Notes under the pieces: generated by a model
Databases searched by the model: none
Seen by the model: the letters and a program-made list of their open reading frames with translations, nothing else
What the model was told of the DNA's origin: nothing
Shown here: positions 10,801 through 22,376 of the stretch, in pieces
Position numbering within the stretch: position 1 is the first letter of the stretch
Layout: the number at the start of each line of letters is the position of its first letter
NCBI GenBank assembly: GCA_030704615.1
Contig: CM060734.1
Span: forward strand, 28,908,042-28,972,041
DNA: 64,000 bases
Reading direction: 5' to 3'
Origin: Takakia lepidozioides
Taxonomy: Eukaryota > Streptophyta > Takakiopsida > Takakiales > Takakiaceae
Program-made: the position numbers and the translations under genes

Positions 10801-13013
10801 GAGCGTTTGATTGAGCAAATGCAATTGGCCTAATGATTTGCAGGGGGTTAAGGCCTTGAATATCTTTTCTACCATTTCTGGGATTTGGTGGGCTTGGACT
10901 ACCATCATCTTAAAGTATTCCTCTGAATACTTTAGTCACTCCCCATCCTGCTTGCATGGCATGATTTGGAAATCATCCACTGCTACTGAAGTTGATGCCA
11001 CCAGAATACTCGGTAATGGCACAGGGTTTACCTCCTGAGTAGATGGCCCTGCTGTGGTCTGTACCAGTGCCTGTTGAAGCTGTGGTGATTGTGTTGCTGG
11101 TGGTGTTTGTGCTGGTGTTGTTGTTGTTGATTGTATTGGTGCTTCTTGTTCATGATCTTGCTCCTCTTGTTCGTCCTCGTCCATGAGCTCTTCTTGTTCT
11201 AGAATTGGTGGCAGGAATTCCTCGTGAATGTCTGTCACCAATTTTGCCAACTGACTTTTCATTTGTTGTAACATTGCCCTGTTGAGTTTCTTCATTTCCA
11301 GGGCACTCCCTTCATTCAACCATGCTCGAGCCAAGGCTGCATCTAGCCATGCTTGAAGTGTCAGCTTCTCTAGCTGCTGCTTCCATTCTTGTTCATTGCA
11401 TATGGCAATGTCTCTCTCCGTGGTGGCTGTGAATAGCCTACTCTTAGCATTTTCCCTCTCCCTCAACAGTACAGTGTTGCTTGATAGCAATTTGTATCCA
11501 TGATTTTTAGCAGCCTGTAGCTGCTCCTTGAGTGTCTCCACCTCTGCCTCTGTGGTTTGGGATCGTTCTCTTTCTGCATCGAGGTCGGCTTGGACATGCC
11601 GTGTTTCGTCCCTCTGCCTTTGCCACTTCTGTTCCCATTTGTCTCGGCGTTCTATCAAGGTGTTGTACTGGCGAAGCATAGTAGTTTGTTGATCCTCCAA
11701 GGCCGCAATTATAGCCTCGTTGTTACATACGGTTCGTGCTGCTGCCAGTTCCCTCCGGTATTTTTCTTTGAGGTGGTCCATGATCATGGTAAGGTTCTCC
11801 GGACTTATATAATCCTTGGCTCTGTCCAAGTAGGCTGTCACTTGGCCCAACGCTTGTATTGCCTGAAGAATTGCATTCGGTGGCGTTTCCTCCAAACCCG
11901 TGTCCCATGCTGTTGTATCTAGGACCTGCTATGAGAATAATAATTCCAAGTTGGAGTTATTATCTTGCTGGCGAATTTGCTGCTGACTTTGTGTCACCTG
12001 TAGTGCTTGCTGTGGCTGTGCGATTATGGCTTGTACCTCGTTTGCCTACTGTGCGAGTTCTGCAGGTGTTGATGGCTGTACCTCCATGTCGGCAGGTGTA
12101 GTGTCCATCGGGGCTGCTTCATGGGCCTGCTGCTCGTTTCCTTCACCTTGTAGTATCGAGTTGTCCTGCTGTTGATCATCTTCTTTACTCTGCAGTGGAG
12201 TTAAGTAATTGTTTCGCCATTGCGCTCGTCGTACCTTCGGCTATCCGGGCCCTCTTTGCAAGTCCGCCCTCCTCCTGCAATGTTTGTTCTTCTTTCTGCT
12301 GCTCTGCAGCTGTCTCGCTTCCATCTTCCTCCAATGTTTCTGTTTGCTGCATGATTCCCATAGTGTTCTGCTCTTCTGGTGTCAAGTGCACCTTGTGTCG
12401 AATCATTTGGAGCAGCAGGGGAGTCACCATGGTTACTGTTGGCTCCTTCTTCTTCTTTGTCAGCCGGGTCAATTCTTGGATCTTCTTCAACAAGAAGCCT
12501 GCCCAATTCACGAGTTGCCCGTTGAGGCAAGTCAATACTTGGTCTATTAGCTCCTTGGTAGCTGTGGTTTTGCCTAAGGCAAAGCAACGTGCTAAGCACC
12601 GGGGCTATCTTCTTAAAACCTGGGTTTTTGCTGTGACTGCATGTGTAGCCCTGATCGGCTTGGTTGAGATTCTCGAACAGGTCCACAATTACAAACCTTG
12701 GTGGTTTGCTGCTGTGCGCTGGGACCTCATGACTGGGAAGATGAAACACTTCTGCCAAGTACTTCTCCATCAATAGAATTTGTGTGTCGCGGACGTTTGT
12801 GCATCGAGCGCTGGTGTTATAGTTTTCCAAGAACTCCCTGCACAGATCGTCGTGTTTGAGGTTCCAATCCAGAGTGTTGATGAAGTAACGCAGGCCAAGA
12901 CTGTCCAACGTCTCCTGCATTTCTGTGTCTTGCTCGATTTTCCTCAACGCCGGGCTGATTTTGAAATTCACCTGCGCATAAGGACCTGATGTTTTCCGCT
13001 TGGTGCCTGCCAT

Positions 13014-13767
13014 TTCCCTTGGTTTTGCTGTTGTTGTAAGGAATTGGAGCACCAATTCCTGTATCAAGAGCAGTATGAAGCACACTGGAATTTGTGTAAA
13101 CAACAATTTCCAGTTTGCGGAAGAGGAAGTGTGGGGCTCCTTTCTGGGTTAAGTAGGGGTTCTGCCTTCTGGGCTTCCACTCTTGCTTCTCTCAAGGTTC
13201 TCATGGAGGTAATTATGTCGTGTTGTCCTCATGGGTTTCAAGCGCAATTAGCTTTAATTGCTGGGCCCGCACTTACCAAGAAGCACTTGGCTTCCGGTAA
13301 CGGTTTTGGATGGATCTCATCCTTTTTTTGGATGTGCTTGATTTTCTTTAGTTGGTGTTTTCTTCGTGGTTCATCCTTGGATTGGGATGATAGTCGTTGA
13401 TGATAGTCTTGGTTCGTTTGGATTGCGTTCATCCATCTTGGATGAACTAGTCTTGGAAAGTGGTCTGTTTTTAGATGTCCTTCGCGCCTCTCGGCTAACC
13501 TCTCAGCTTCTGCCAATTTAGTGCTCTTGCTAAACCTTCTTCTTATCTCTACTATTTCTCATTCCCCCATTAGCGGTTTCGCCACCCTAGTCAAGGCTAC
13601 CGAGGTTAGCGAGGTTCGCCGCCATAGCTCTCATGCCTGCTTCTCCTCCTTGTCACACATTCTGTATCACCACGTCTAGGTTTGCCTCACCCCCCTCCTC
13701 TTCCCCACCCTATTACGCACGTTTCAAGCTATTACCGCAGGTTTACCGCCCGCATTGGGCCCATGAG
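13014..13767. other. Spacer between two divergent coding regions
   Basis: Lies between the minus-strand unknown gene and the plus-strand unknown coding region, so it would hold both promoters if these belong to one element. CT-rich on the plus strand near 13540-13720. No TATA box or LTR end could be chosen. Confidence 0.35.
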
Positions 13768-16700
13768 ATCTTCGCGGCAATGGCCATTCTAAGCAGTATT
13801 CCGTCGGGTTTGACAAGCAGCAGCCCTACCACTTTACGAAGTCTGCAAACCGATTTGCCTCTTTCTATGTGACGCGACACTCTAACAATACGTACACAAG
13901 CAGCAGAGTAGTGTACAGCTACCACTGGATCCCCTTCTGGGCAGTTTGCGAGACCAAACAATTACAAGGTGGCAAGCACGGTTCCCGCAGGATGCTGGTG
14001 TTTTCCCATGGAACTTGCAATGATCCGTGCTCCCCCAACCTTTATGTGACAGGACTGTTTCAAGTCCAGATCGAAGGTACTAGGCCCCCGAATGATCAAC
14101 ATGCGGCGACCTTGGTCTGCCGAAGAAGCTCGCCTGGCGATTTTGGCAAAAACCAGACCTATTTCAACGCTTGGTTTCTTAGTCTTTCGGGTCCTAACTA
14201 CTCATCTTCTCTGCAACGGCTTCAGCCTCCGAGATGGTCTTATCAGGCTTAGTTCGGTTTGGCTGCAAACCGAAAGTTTCACCACCCCATTCATGGACCT
14301 TGCGGCTACGCGAAGCCCCTCAGATCGCTGATCTACGCAAGCCAACCTATGTATGAAGCCACATCCACGCAGATACGCTCATTCAGACCCTACAAAGACC
14401 CTCTCAGCATGTTGATGACACCACCTGCATCCACTGTCTACCTGCGGAATACAGTATGCCCACCAGTGGGGGTTTTGCGCCCCCTCCCTCGCAGCAACAG
14501 CAGACCAACCATCTGGAGGCGTCGAGATATAGGATTTCAAGCTACAGTTTTGGACGATGGCGTCCCGCGCATTCCCATTCCTCACGCTTTTGGACCTCTT
14601 TCCAGTCTCACCGCCACTCATCCTCACCACCATGGCTTTATGGACTGGCCCCTCCATACTCTCGTCTTATGTGCCACCTTTACAACACTGCAAGACCCAG
14701 CTTGTGCAGACTACAGGTTGCCCCATCTGCCACCACACAGGCCTGTCACCCTAAGTATGCTGCTGCAGAGGCGCTACCACCTCCATTTCTACCTATGCCC
14801 ATAATTCTGACTTCCTACCTGTAAGTCTCCTCCCACCCCTCATTCCGTTACTTCCATGTAATTTGTTCATCTGGAAGATGCTCTCAACTAATACGCATTT
14901 AGGCCTGCTTCATTATGCACCCTTCACCGCCCTAGCCAACACACCTTCCTCTGCACACTGGTTTGCCGATTTTCACAATGCGAATACCCAAACTCCCATG
15001 CATTTCCACATACTGCTCCTTAGTACCCGGTACTGGCCAGACTCTCTTATTACTACATTCTTATCAATGCCGCTGTATCATTTATCTTTGTTCACTAATG
15101 TGGATACTCCTGCAATGAGATCTCTCCACCCATACAACCAAGACCAAGCAGCTGCTCTGACACATGCCTTCCCTTTGGACCCATGGATATACCATGTTTC
15201 TGGGCTTGATCAAAATTGCATCTGTCTTATGTCCAAGGGTACTTCACTTCAAGGTAACCCTTTCCTAGCCCCGCAATTTACTCACCACATTCTGTACTGG
15301 ATCAATATGCACTGGCTCACGCTTAAAAACCTGCTACATATCTGCAGCTATCCTCACAACAACCCTCTAGCTATCCCTCACACTTATTACCCTCTGCTCT
15401 CTCCAATTGTTGCAACTCGGATTTACCTCTCAATCCCAAATCTATCTACCTCCCTCTACACTAATAAGGCTACCCCCTGGGGGGGCTTCTGTTGTAGATG
15501 GGATGACAGGTACATAATTGCCCATGCTCAGCACCAGCCAGGCGCATTACCCGCGTCTTCAGCTCTTCCCTGGCTCAATGGTCTCAAAAGTCCCCCTGCC
15601 AATGGCCCACATACAATGCCAGTAGATTCACTCTCAACCCACATGGCTATTCACAGCGACATTCTAACATTCAATAGGATCCATTCAGCTCGGATGCTCC
15701 ACTCTGCATGGTCAGCCCCATCTCTACTGAATCCGCCTCATGGTATGTTCTCCTCTCAACTTACAATACTCAATCTCCATCTGCTTCCAATTTATGTTAC
15801 TCATCTTACATCTTCTTCCACCCCCTCATGTACCCATGCTGCTGCTCAGATATGGCCTCCAATTACCACCAATTCTCATTGCCATCATTGTTCCCATTGT
15901 TCTCCTCATGCTCACCTCTTACTGCAGACCACCAAGACACTGCCACTGTTTCCTTGACATTACATACCCTTTACATTAAACATTACACTGACTTACATTG
16001 AATTACTCATGATGAGGTGTTTCTCTATGACATGAAAATGACGGTTCACATCCCTTACGATATACCCTCCGCAGATAGGCCTCCGAATACTAATGTTGTA
16101 AATTCTAACCGGGTGGAACTCTATGGTGGGAGCACTACTGCTGCTAAGCTGCGTTTCAGGTTTCCCATGGGACTGGTCATCTCTAAGTATGTGCGCTGGC
16201 CATATCAGCCAACACCGACCAGCCGGCAAACAACCATTTCTGCTCCAACCCAACAAGCTGCGCCATCTAAAGAAGGGACGGTACATGCTTTAGGTGCTGT
16301 ACTCTAATCTATCCCTTACTTTGTTTGTCAGATCTGGAACCGCCACGATATCCAAGCTTTCCACGACCTGTCTCTATCCACATATCAGCTTCCTCATCCC
16401 TGTGTTTTTCAACATGGCCGCATGGCATCCCACTATGCTATTTCCTTCAGCAACTCCAGGTACCTGGCAGGTCTGGGCAGTGCCCCAATTGCTACGCTCT
16501 GGCTTTTGATAGATTTCGGCAAAGCTCCAATCGTTACACTATTATCCCTGAACACAGAACAACTCCCTTGCATGCAGCGTATGCCTAGTTTCTAGCATTG
16601 GCCCTCTTCACAATTCCAGGGCAGACTTTTTATCACTGAAACTGGTTTTGATTACATTGGGGACATAGAGCTATCTATTTTGGTGCAGGCTGCTGTGTGG

Positions 16701-17166
16701 ACACAGATCTGGGCCCATGCTTGCAACGTAAAGCAAACAATGACGCAAGTTACAAGCAACAAAACACAATGTGAGCACAACATACAGCAGTGCAGGCCCA
16801 CTATCCGGGATGCCCATCACAATTTCTTGAACGCTGGCATAAAGGATTCTGCTACGATTGCTACACCACTAGCATATCCTGCTATGCCATTACCTTCACA
16901 AATCTGGTACCGTGTTCCCACCCTCACTATTGCATATAGCATAAATGCTTACCATGCCACACTAAATCCGTATTTGACAGGTACACCTGCTATTTCTTTT
17001 TCCTACAACCCTCTGGAGCTGACCAATGCCTGCAGCTCTAGGCTTCCACATTGTTGTCTCCACAGACCCAGCCTTGGACATGCCAAACTCAACCCGACTG
17101 CTGGCTTGATGAGGTATACTATGGTTGGCAAACCATTGAAGTCTTCTGCCCCTCCACTCTCTTAGC
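13768..17166 (+). pseudogene. Long degraded Cys/Trp-rich coding region, identity unknown
   Basis: Three consecutive stretches have real protein character although broken. (1) 13768-14804 is one frame with a TAG at 14250; it includes SKQYSVGFDKQQPYHFTK and YSYHWIPFWAVCETKQ. (2) 14863-15957 is open for 364 codons; near 15580-15960 a second frame looks more coding, with an N-x-S site and many Cys, and a third frame carries a hydrophobic segment (PPILIAIIVPIVLLML) followed by a short Cys/Arg tail. (3) About 16011-17166 has stops at 16306-16308 and 16588, or an intron ending TTTGTTTGTCAG at about 16341; it includes RVELYGGSTTAAKLRFRFP and a short heptad-like stretch near 16700-16790. Overall this suggests a secreted or membrane glycoprotein, possibly envelope-like, but no family was recognised. 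It is transcribed divergently from the unknown gene at 9444-13013. Confidence 0.45.
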
Positions 17167-17203
17167 CACATAGGTACTGTATCCTCATCCTTATTGCTGC
17201 ACA

Positions 17204-17990
17204 CACTACACGAAAAGGGGGGGGGGGTAGTGACGTCGTGGAAACGGCGCAGCCACGCCGCGACGTCACTAAACGCCGCTTTTGAGCAGGGGTGCAGGCA
17301 CCCTTTTGCCACACTCGGGCGTGGCACGACCGTCCCAGGGCGTCACTAATCGGACGTCGCATAAATGCGACGGATGGGGGTTGCAAGCCGCTATCCCCCT
17401 CCAGTGAAGCCCTGCCGTCGTTTCTTGGCCATCCAGGGCTCTAGGGGGGTCTCTTGTAGCCACGCTCGCCGTCGCTACCATCCCTGCTACGGCGTTGGTT
17501 AGGGCGACGGCTCGGCGTGGCAACCAATATATTTTTTTTTCCATGCCCGGACTAAAAAACACCATGTGGCGGAGGGGGGGTTAGACTCAGCCACCCAGTG
17601 ACGTCGCTGCTAGACACGCCACGGCGTCGTATGGGGAGACCCCGTTGCCTCAGTGCAGTCGCCCAGTGACTCCAAGGCGTGGTTACTTGCGACGCCCGGG
17701 GCGGCTGTGTGTTTTTTTTCACAAAAAACAAACAGGTGGGGGAGGCCTTGTGTTGGACTCAGGGATGCCGGGGCGTCGTAGCTAGCCACCCCCCGAACGT
17801 TGCACAGAAGAAAAACCCGTCGCACGGGGGTCCGGCTTTGCCACTGCATTGCTGCTAGCCACGCCCCAGTCGTGCTAGTTTGCAACCCCATCCGTGGCAA
17901 GCCTAAAGAACCTGTCGCAAGGGCGCTGGCCCAAGTGACACCCTGGGGTGGCAATGCGGGTGGTTGGGGGGGGGTGTGTTTCATTTTTGG
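17204..17990 (+). mobile_element. CACTA (En/Spm-type) left terminus and subterminal region
   Basis: Begins CACTACACGAAAAGGGG, matching the CACTA-superfamily terminal repeat (CACTACAAGAAAA-like). A run of G and TAGTGACGTCG follow. The next 750 bases are GC-rich with repeated GTGACGTCG / CGACGTCAC and TCACTAA motifs, the usual CACTA subterminal pattern. GTGACGTCG at 17230-17238 pairs with CGACGTCAC at 17261-17269 in a hairpin. No matching right end (TTTTCGTGTAGTG-like) or transposase was found, so the element looks truncated. Confidence 0.6.
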
Positions 17991-17992
17991 GG

Positions 17993-18545
17993 AGGTTAGC
18001 TATTTCATGAGCATGAGCGACATGAGCGGAGTAGTAAGACAATCGGTTTTCAATGAGCAGAAGTATAAATTCTGGAAATAAAAACATTAAATATTATTTT
18101 AATGGGAATATGTCAGAAAAGCAATATAATATTCATTGTTTGAAGTAGAAATTGCAGTTTTGAGAGCAATGCTCATGATATTTCGTCTTCTGCTCATACG
18201 AATTCCGAGCGACATCTGCGAAAATGGCGTTGAATTTCGCGATAATAGGTTCCGCAAGCGGAGAAATCGGCAACGTATTGCGCGGTAATTAGTTCTCGGG
18301 CGAAAAATGTTATCGAATTTTGCGGTTATAGGTTCCAACTTGATTGAAGTGTAAGCCCAAAATTTGGAAATGTGGCGTCGAATTTCGGTACATGGTGTCG
18401 GGCATTGCACAAACGTTGGGCAGTTTTGGGCCATGTAATTGGAAATTCGACGTCATTTTCCAGACATCGTTCCCGTACATGTTGGGATTTAGCCAGTTTT
18501 CGGCCCAAAATAGGGAAATTCGGCGCCATTCTCCCAGAAATAGCC
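17993..18545. repeat. Dispersed repeat B, copy 1
   Basis: Starts TAGCTATTTCATGAGCATGAGCG and shares most of its length with 23520-24085. The right half is a degenerate tandem array of about 75 bases containing AATTCGGCGCCAT (or the variant AATTCGACGTCAT), TTCCAGACA, CATGTTGGGA and TTAGCCAGTTTTCGG. No coding function; open frames here are by-products of the array. Bases 18546-18811 hold nothing I recognise. Confidence 0.8.
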
Positions 18546-18811
18546 CCCTCAACTACAACTGTTGGAACTCAGTTTTTTGGAAGATTTGCAAATTTTTCGT
18601 GCCGCCATCTTTGTATTGATTCTGTTTCGACATTGAATTGCCATTGGGCGTTAACGGATATCCAGCAGCCTATAGTGTTTAAAAGACATCACTTTAATAT
18701 TGACTGTCTCATTTCAGAAGTTTTGGGATGCAATTCGTTACACTGCAAAACAAAGTCTAATGCATCAAAATGCAATTGCAAATATCCATATGATGGATTC
18801 ATTTTGCCCCA

Positions 18812-20331
18812 TCAATGATTTCTGGAATCCCGACGGAGGAGTTTGTGCAGTTCGTTCACGCTCAACGCTGGTGCATGAATAAAATCATCAATAGTCAAGT
18901 TCATCTTCAATCTCTTCAGGTAAATGTAATACAGATGCTTGCACGGATAATACTTTGATCTCTTCTTTGCTTCCATCAACGAGAAATCCATACAATTGTA
19001 AGTCGGCTCCACTCCAATCGTAATTGTGTATACATCGTCACGTACAGCTGGGCCGGCCGTTGCCATCCGATAAACACGCCCAATGCTGGGTGGGGTACGT
19101 CCACGGAGCTCTGAATAATGCAAGCCATCCCAAGAGCATTGACAATCCGAATCTCATTGAACTTGTTAGGAGGGTGTTGTCTCTTCACTCTTCCGAATCG
19201 CATTGTGGGATGTGAAGAATTGTCCAATCCGTCTCTACTGGACCGAGCAGTCTGCAATGGCTGGGTCTGAGGAACTGGAAACAAGTGGGTCGGGACGTCT
19301 GTACGTTGCACCATTCGAAATCCTGCTGCAGAAAGAGCATCCGCCTCATTCTGAGAGGTTGCAACCCGGTGCAACAGGCCAGACGTCAGGAGGTTCCGGC
19401 ATTTCTTGAATCCCGTACTTGGGCTTGTCAAATATACAAGTCATTATGTCGTCCCTACAGAACCAAAACGTCTGCGTTGTGGCGTGAGAGAATGTGGGAG
19501 TCAAAAATCTGTCGCTGAAACAAGGTGCAGGTACAACACCGTGTGGATTCTTCTGAATCATCTCACCACAGCATGCTCTCGTATCCATCCCGGATGGTGC
19601 AACACTTCCCTCGAAATGCCGGCAATGTCCTTGCAATTCTCCACTGTGACTCCGACACTCTTGTCTTCACAATGGGTATGTTGTACTACGTAACTACAGA
19701 TAGCTCGTTATGTTTCTCGGGTACGTGCCCTGTGCTCAAAGGAGATGACGATCTCGTGCAAGACTTGTGGTGCTCGACGAGACCTCCTCGGGCAACATCA
19801 CAGAACCACGAGGGAGCGTGCGAATATTCTTGTCAGCTCGCCATGAATCCTCTTCTCCGTCAGGTGTCTCGTCAAGTCTTCGTTTCACTGGACGGGTGTG
19901 AACATCTCCTTCTAAGTGTTGGTCTCTTCGAAGTAATGGCGTGTCCCGAAAGCCCTCTCGCAAGGCTGTCACCCACTTGCGATGATTTTTCGATCTGGAG
20001 GCAGTCCGCATCAGCATTTCCTGCCTGTTCGGCCCCAAGCCCACTGTTTCCATTTCAAGAACTCGTTGTACCTGCATTGCTCCATAATTGTCCTCACAAT
20101 GTCCTCCGTTGTGTCAGTGAGGATATCCACCAGATGCGCCGCAGAGGAGACACGCCAGGAATAATGTACTGATTCGGCCATGTTTATTGTCGGCATGTCG
20201 GTGTCGGAGTCCAGACACATTCCTGCACGTGCATATGTTGAGGTTACAAGCAAGTTACAAATAATGACTAGCATAATATTGAACGGGACGTGAATTCTCT
20301 CCCTCTCCTTTGTACAGCTCCCAAAAAACAA
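18812..20331 (-). pseudogene. MULE transposase, 3' part (family copy 1b)
   Basis: Reads leftward. An exon begins after ACGTGCAG at about 20225 with MCLDSDTDMPTINMAESVHY. It continues with DILTDTTEDIVRTIMEQ, a linker, and WFCRDDIMTCIF near 19460. It ends with a SWIM-type zinc-finger remnant (YTITIG, YNCMDF, then CKHLYYIYLKRL) near 18900-19040; the first Cys of CxCx(n)CxH is replaced by Tyr. This is the C-terminal half of a Mutator-like transposase whose catalytic half is missing here. Several frame changes are needed, so it is a pseudogene. About 130 bases at its right edge duplicate the left edge of copy 1a (24088-24200). Confidence 0.7.
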
Positions 20332-20532
20332 AGGTAAATCTCTCCCTCTCTTTCTCTCTCTCCCTCTCTCTCCATGAAATTGAGACTGAAGAACACTTCT
20401 TCTATTGTCCTATATACTATGAGATCCGTGGGGATTCCACTATTTAGTCCGTTGAACCCAACCTCTCACTGAAATCTCTCACTATGAAGATCAGAAATGC
20501 ATGGCTGTTTACCAGCAGTTGGGCGCCTCACG

Positions 20533-20928
20533 TAGCAGCTCCTTCACACTGGCGGTCCCTCCCGCGCGCTGGCGCTCCGCCACCAGGTCGCGTGGCGCGC
20601 TCCCTCGCTCAAACAGCCCAAAAAAAAAAGAGGGAGAGAGAGATTAGGGCGAGAGGGAAAGTGAGAGCTGAGAGGGAGAATGAGAGAGAGAGAGAGAAGG
20701 AGAGGGAAGGCAGCTACTTCACGCTGGCGCTCCGCCACCAGGTCGCGTGGGCGCGCTCCCTCGCAGCCCAAAAAAAAAAAAAATGAGAGAGAGATTAGGG
20801 CGAGAGGGAGAGTGAGAGCTGAGAGGGAGAATGAGAGAGAGAGAGAGAGAGAAGGAGAGGGAGGGCAGCTCCTTCATGCTGGCGCTCCGCCCACCAGGTC
20901 GCGTGGGCGCGCCCTCCGCCAACAGCCC

Positions 20929-20959
<31 letters not shown>

Positions 20960-21200
20960 AGAGAGAGATTAGGGCGAGAGGGAGGGCAGCTCCTTCACGC
21001 TGGCGCTCCGCCACAGGTCGCGTGGGCGCGCTCCTTGCTCAAACAGCCCAAAAAAAAAGGAAGAGAGATTAGGGCGAGAGGGAGAATGAGAGCTGAGAGA
21101 GAATGAGAGGGAGGGCAGCTCCTTCAGCTGGCGGTCCTCCCGCGGCGTTGGCGCTCCACCAGCAGGTCGCGGGGGCGCATTCCCAGCTCTCTCAAACAAC
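20533..21200. repeat. GC-rich / GA-rich minisatellite
   Basis: Five copies of a compound unit start near 20538, 20711, 20865, 20986 and 21116. Each has GCAGCTCCTTCACGCTGG, CGCTCCGCCACCAGGTCGCG, a run of 8-20 A, then purine-rich GAGAGA-type sequence. Periods are about 173, 154, 121 and 130 bases, so unit length varies through the A-run and GA tract. GA/CT-rich sequence continues on both sides (20340-20380, 21220-21500). Predicted open frames here are low-complexity artefacts. Confidence 0.85.
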
Positions 21201-22376
21201 AAAAAAAAAACAAAAAGAGAAGAAGAGGGAGAGAGAGAGCGAGAGAGAGAGTGGGCGAGAGGGATTAGGGCGAGAGGGAGAATGAGAGAGAGAGAGAGAG
21301 AGAAGAATGGACGGAAGAGAGGGCGCGCGTGGTTTTGATCGTCGTGGCGCATCAGTGCTGCGTCACCGCCACCGAAAAATGCTCCGGCGTGCGGGGTAGT
21401 TGCGTCCGGAGAGCTCGAGAGCAAAAAAAAACAAAGTAGGGATGGAGGGAGGGGAGGGAGGAAGAGTGAGAGGAGAAGGGTGAGGAAGAGAGAGATCAGA
21501 TAGAGGGATTGAGAGGGGGAGTGAGAGGCGGTCGGTGCAGCCGCGCGGCGCGCCTGTGTGGCGACCCCGCCGGAAATCCTCGGCGGCGATCAGGCGCCTT
21601 CGCGAAGGGGGGAGAGAAGGGAGAGAAGGGCGGCAGGAGGAGGATCCGTTGCGACGTCGGGGAATCGCACGGGCGTCGCTGCCTCAGGGGGACGTCGTAC
21701 GGCAGTCGCAGTGGCGTCGCAGCTCTGGCGCCTAGGTGAGTTGAAGAAGCCTCTCACTTTTGTTTTTGTTTTTTTTGGTTTTTTGGGTTATGTGGTTTTA
21801 CAGGGATTATTTGGGTTTTTGGGTCTTTGGTTCTTAGGGTTTTAAGAGTTACATAGTTTAGTTTAGGATTTAGTTTCATAATTTAGTTTAGGATTAGTTA
21901 TAATATAGTAAGTTTAGGATTAGCTGCAATATAGTTTTGTTTAGGGTTTTGTTTTTTTGCGGGATTGGGACATATGGCTTTACATTTGTAGGGTTTTTTT
22001 TTTCAAGTTTTTCCAAGGGTTGGGAGTGTAACTCCTCCGGAGGTTACAGTGCGTCACAATACGGTACTCTACCTCTCTCTCATGCTAGGTCATGCCGCGT
22101 GTCTATCGATGTGTCACGCTTGAGGATTCGTTGCCGGCTGTGCCACAACCACCTGCTGAGTGCGAGACAACATGTTTGCCTCGTCTAGGCGGCATCGCCA
22201 TGCCCGCACAACTTTGCCCCCACAGCCACCACCCCGAGGTCGTAGGCCGCCGAGTCCAGAGGCACAAGCCCCGGGGAGACCCCGCCGGGACCGCCTCCCC
22301 AAGATTGAGTGTTGGTGCAGTTGGTGTTGGGCACGACTACCGGTTGGGAGGACCACGCCGATGATGCGACGACCCC

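Larger units (their letters stand above)
9444..13013 (-). pseudogene. Long unknown transposon-type gene, copy 1 (broken)
   Basis: Reads leftward from an ATG at 13013 (MAGTKRKTSG) for about 1,000 codons if breaks are ignored. Order: an N-terminal domain (LGLRYFINTLDWNLKHDDLC, then RDTQILLMEKYLAEVFHLP) resembling in layout the putative plant transposon protein domain; a Lys/Glu-rich linker; a long coiled coil (about 11750-11250, e.g. LDAERERSQTTEAEVETLKE); a Gln/Thr-rich linker; and a C-terminal region (VDDFQIMPCKQDGE, FWRQAPLEYKELVAYMW). Breaks seen: frameshifts near 12590 and 12190, in-frame TAGs in the 11900-12075 linker, TGA at 10936-10938 where copy 2 has Trp, and a 1.08-kb insertion at 9722-10800. 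The C-terminus is cut at about 9490 by unrelated sequence. Copy 2 is at 33694-34653. Function unknown. Confidence 0.6.

Noticed and set aside
14863-15957. Single intact 364-residue gene
   Set aside because: The open frame is long, but neighbouring frames look more coding in its second half (Cys/Trp, N-x-S and the transmembrane segment), so it is part of a frameshifted larger region.
17215-17990. Bacterial or organellar insert because of high GC
   Set aside because: The CACTA terminus and ACGT-type subterminal repeats explain the composition; no bacterial genes are present.
20484-21106. Arg/Glu-rich open frames at 20.5-21.1 kb
   Set aside because: They translate GA-rich and A-run minisatellite sequence; no conserved residues.
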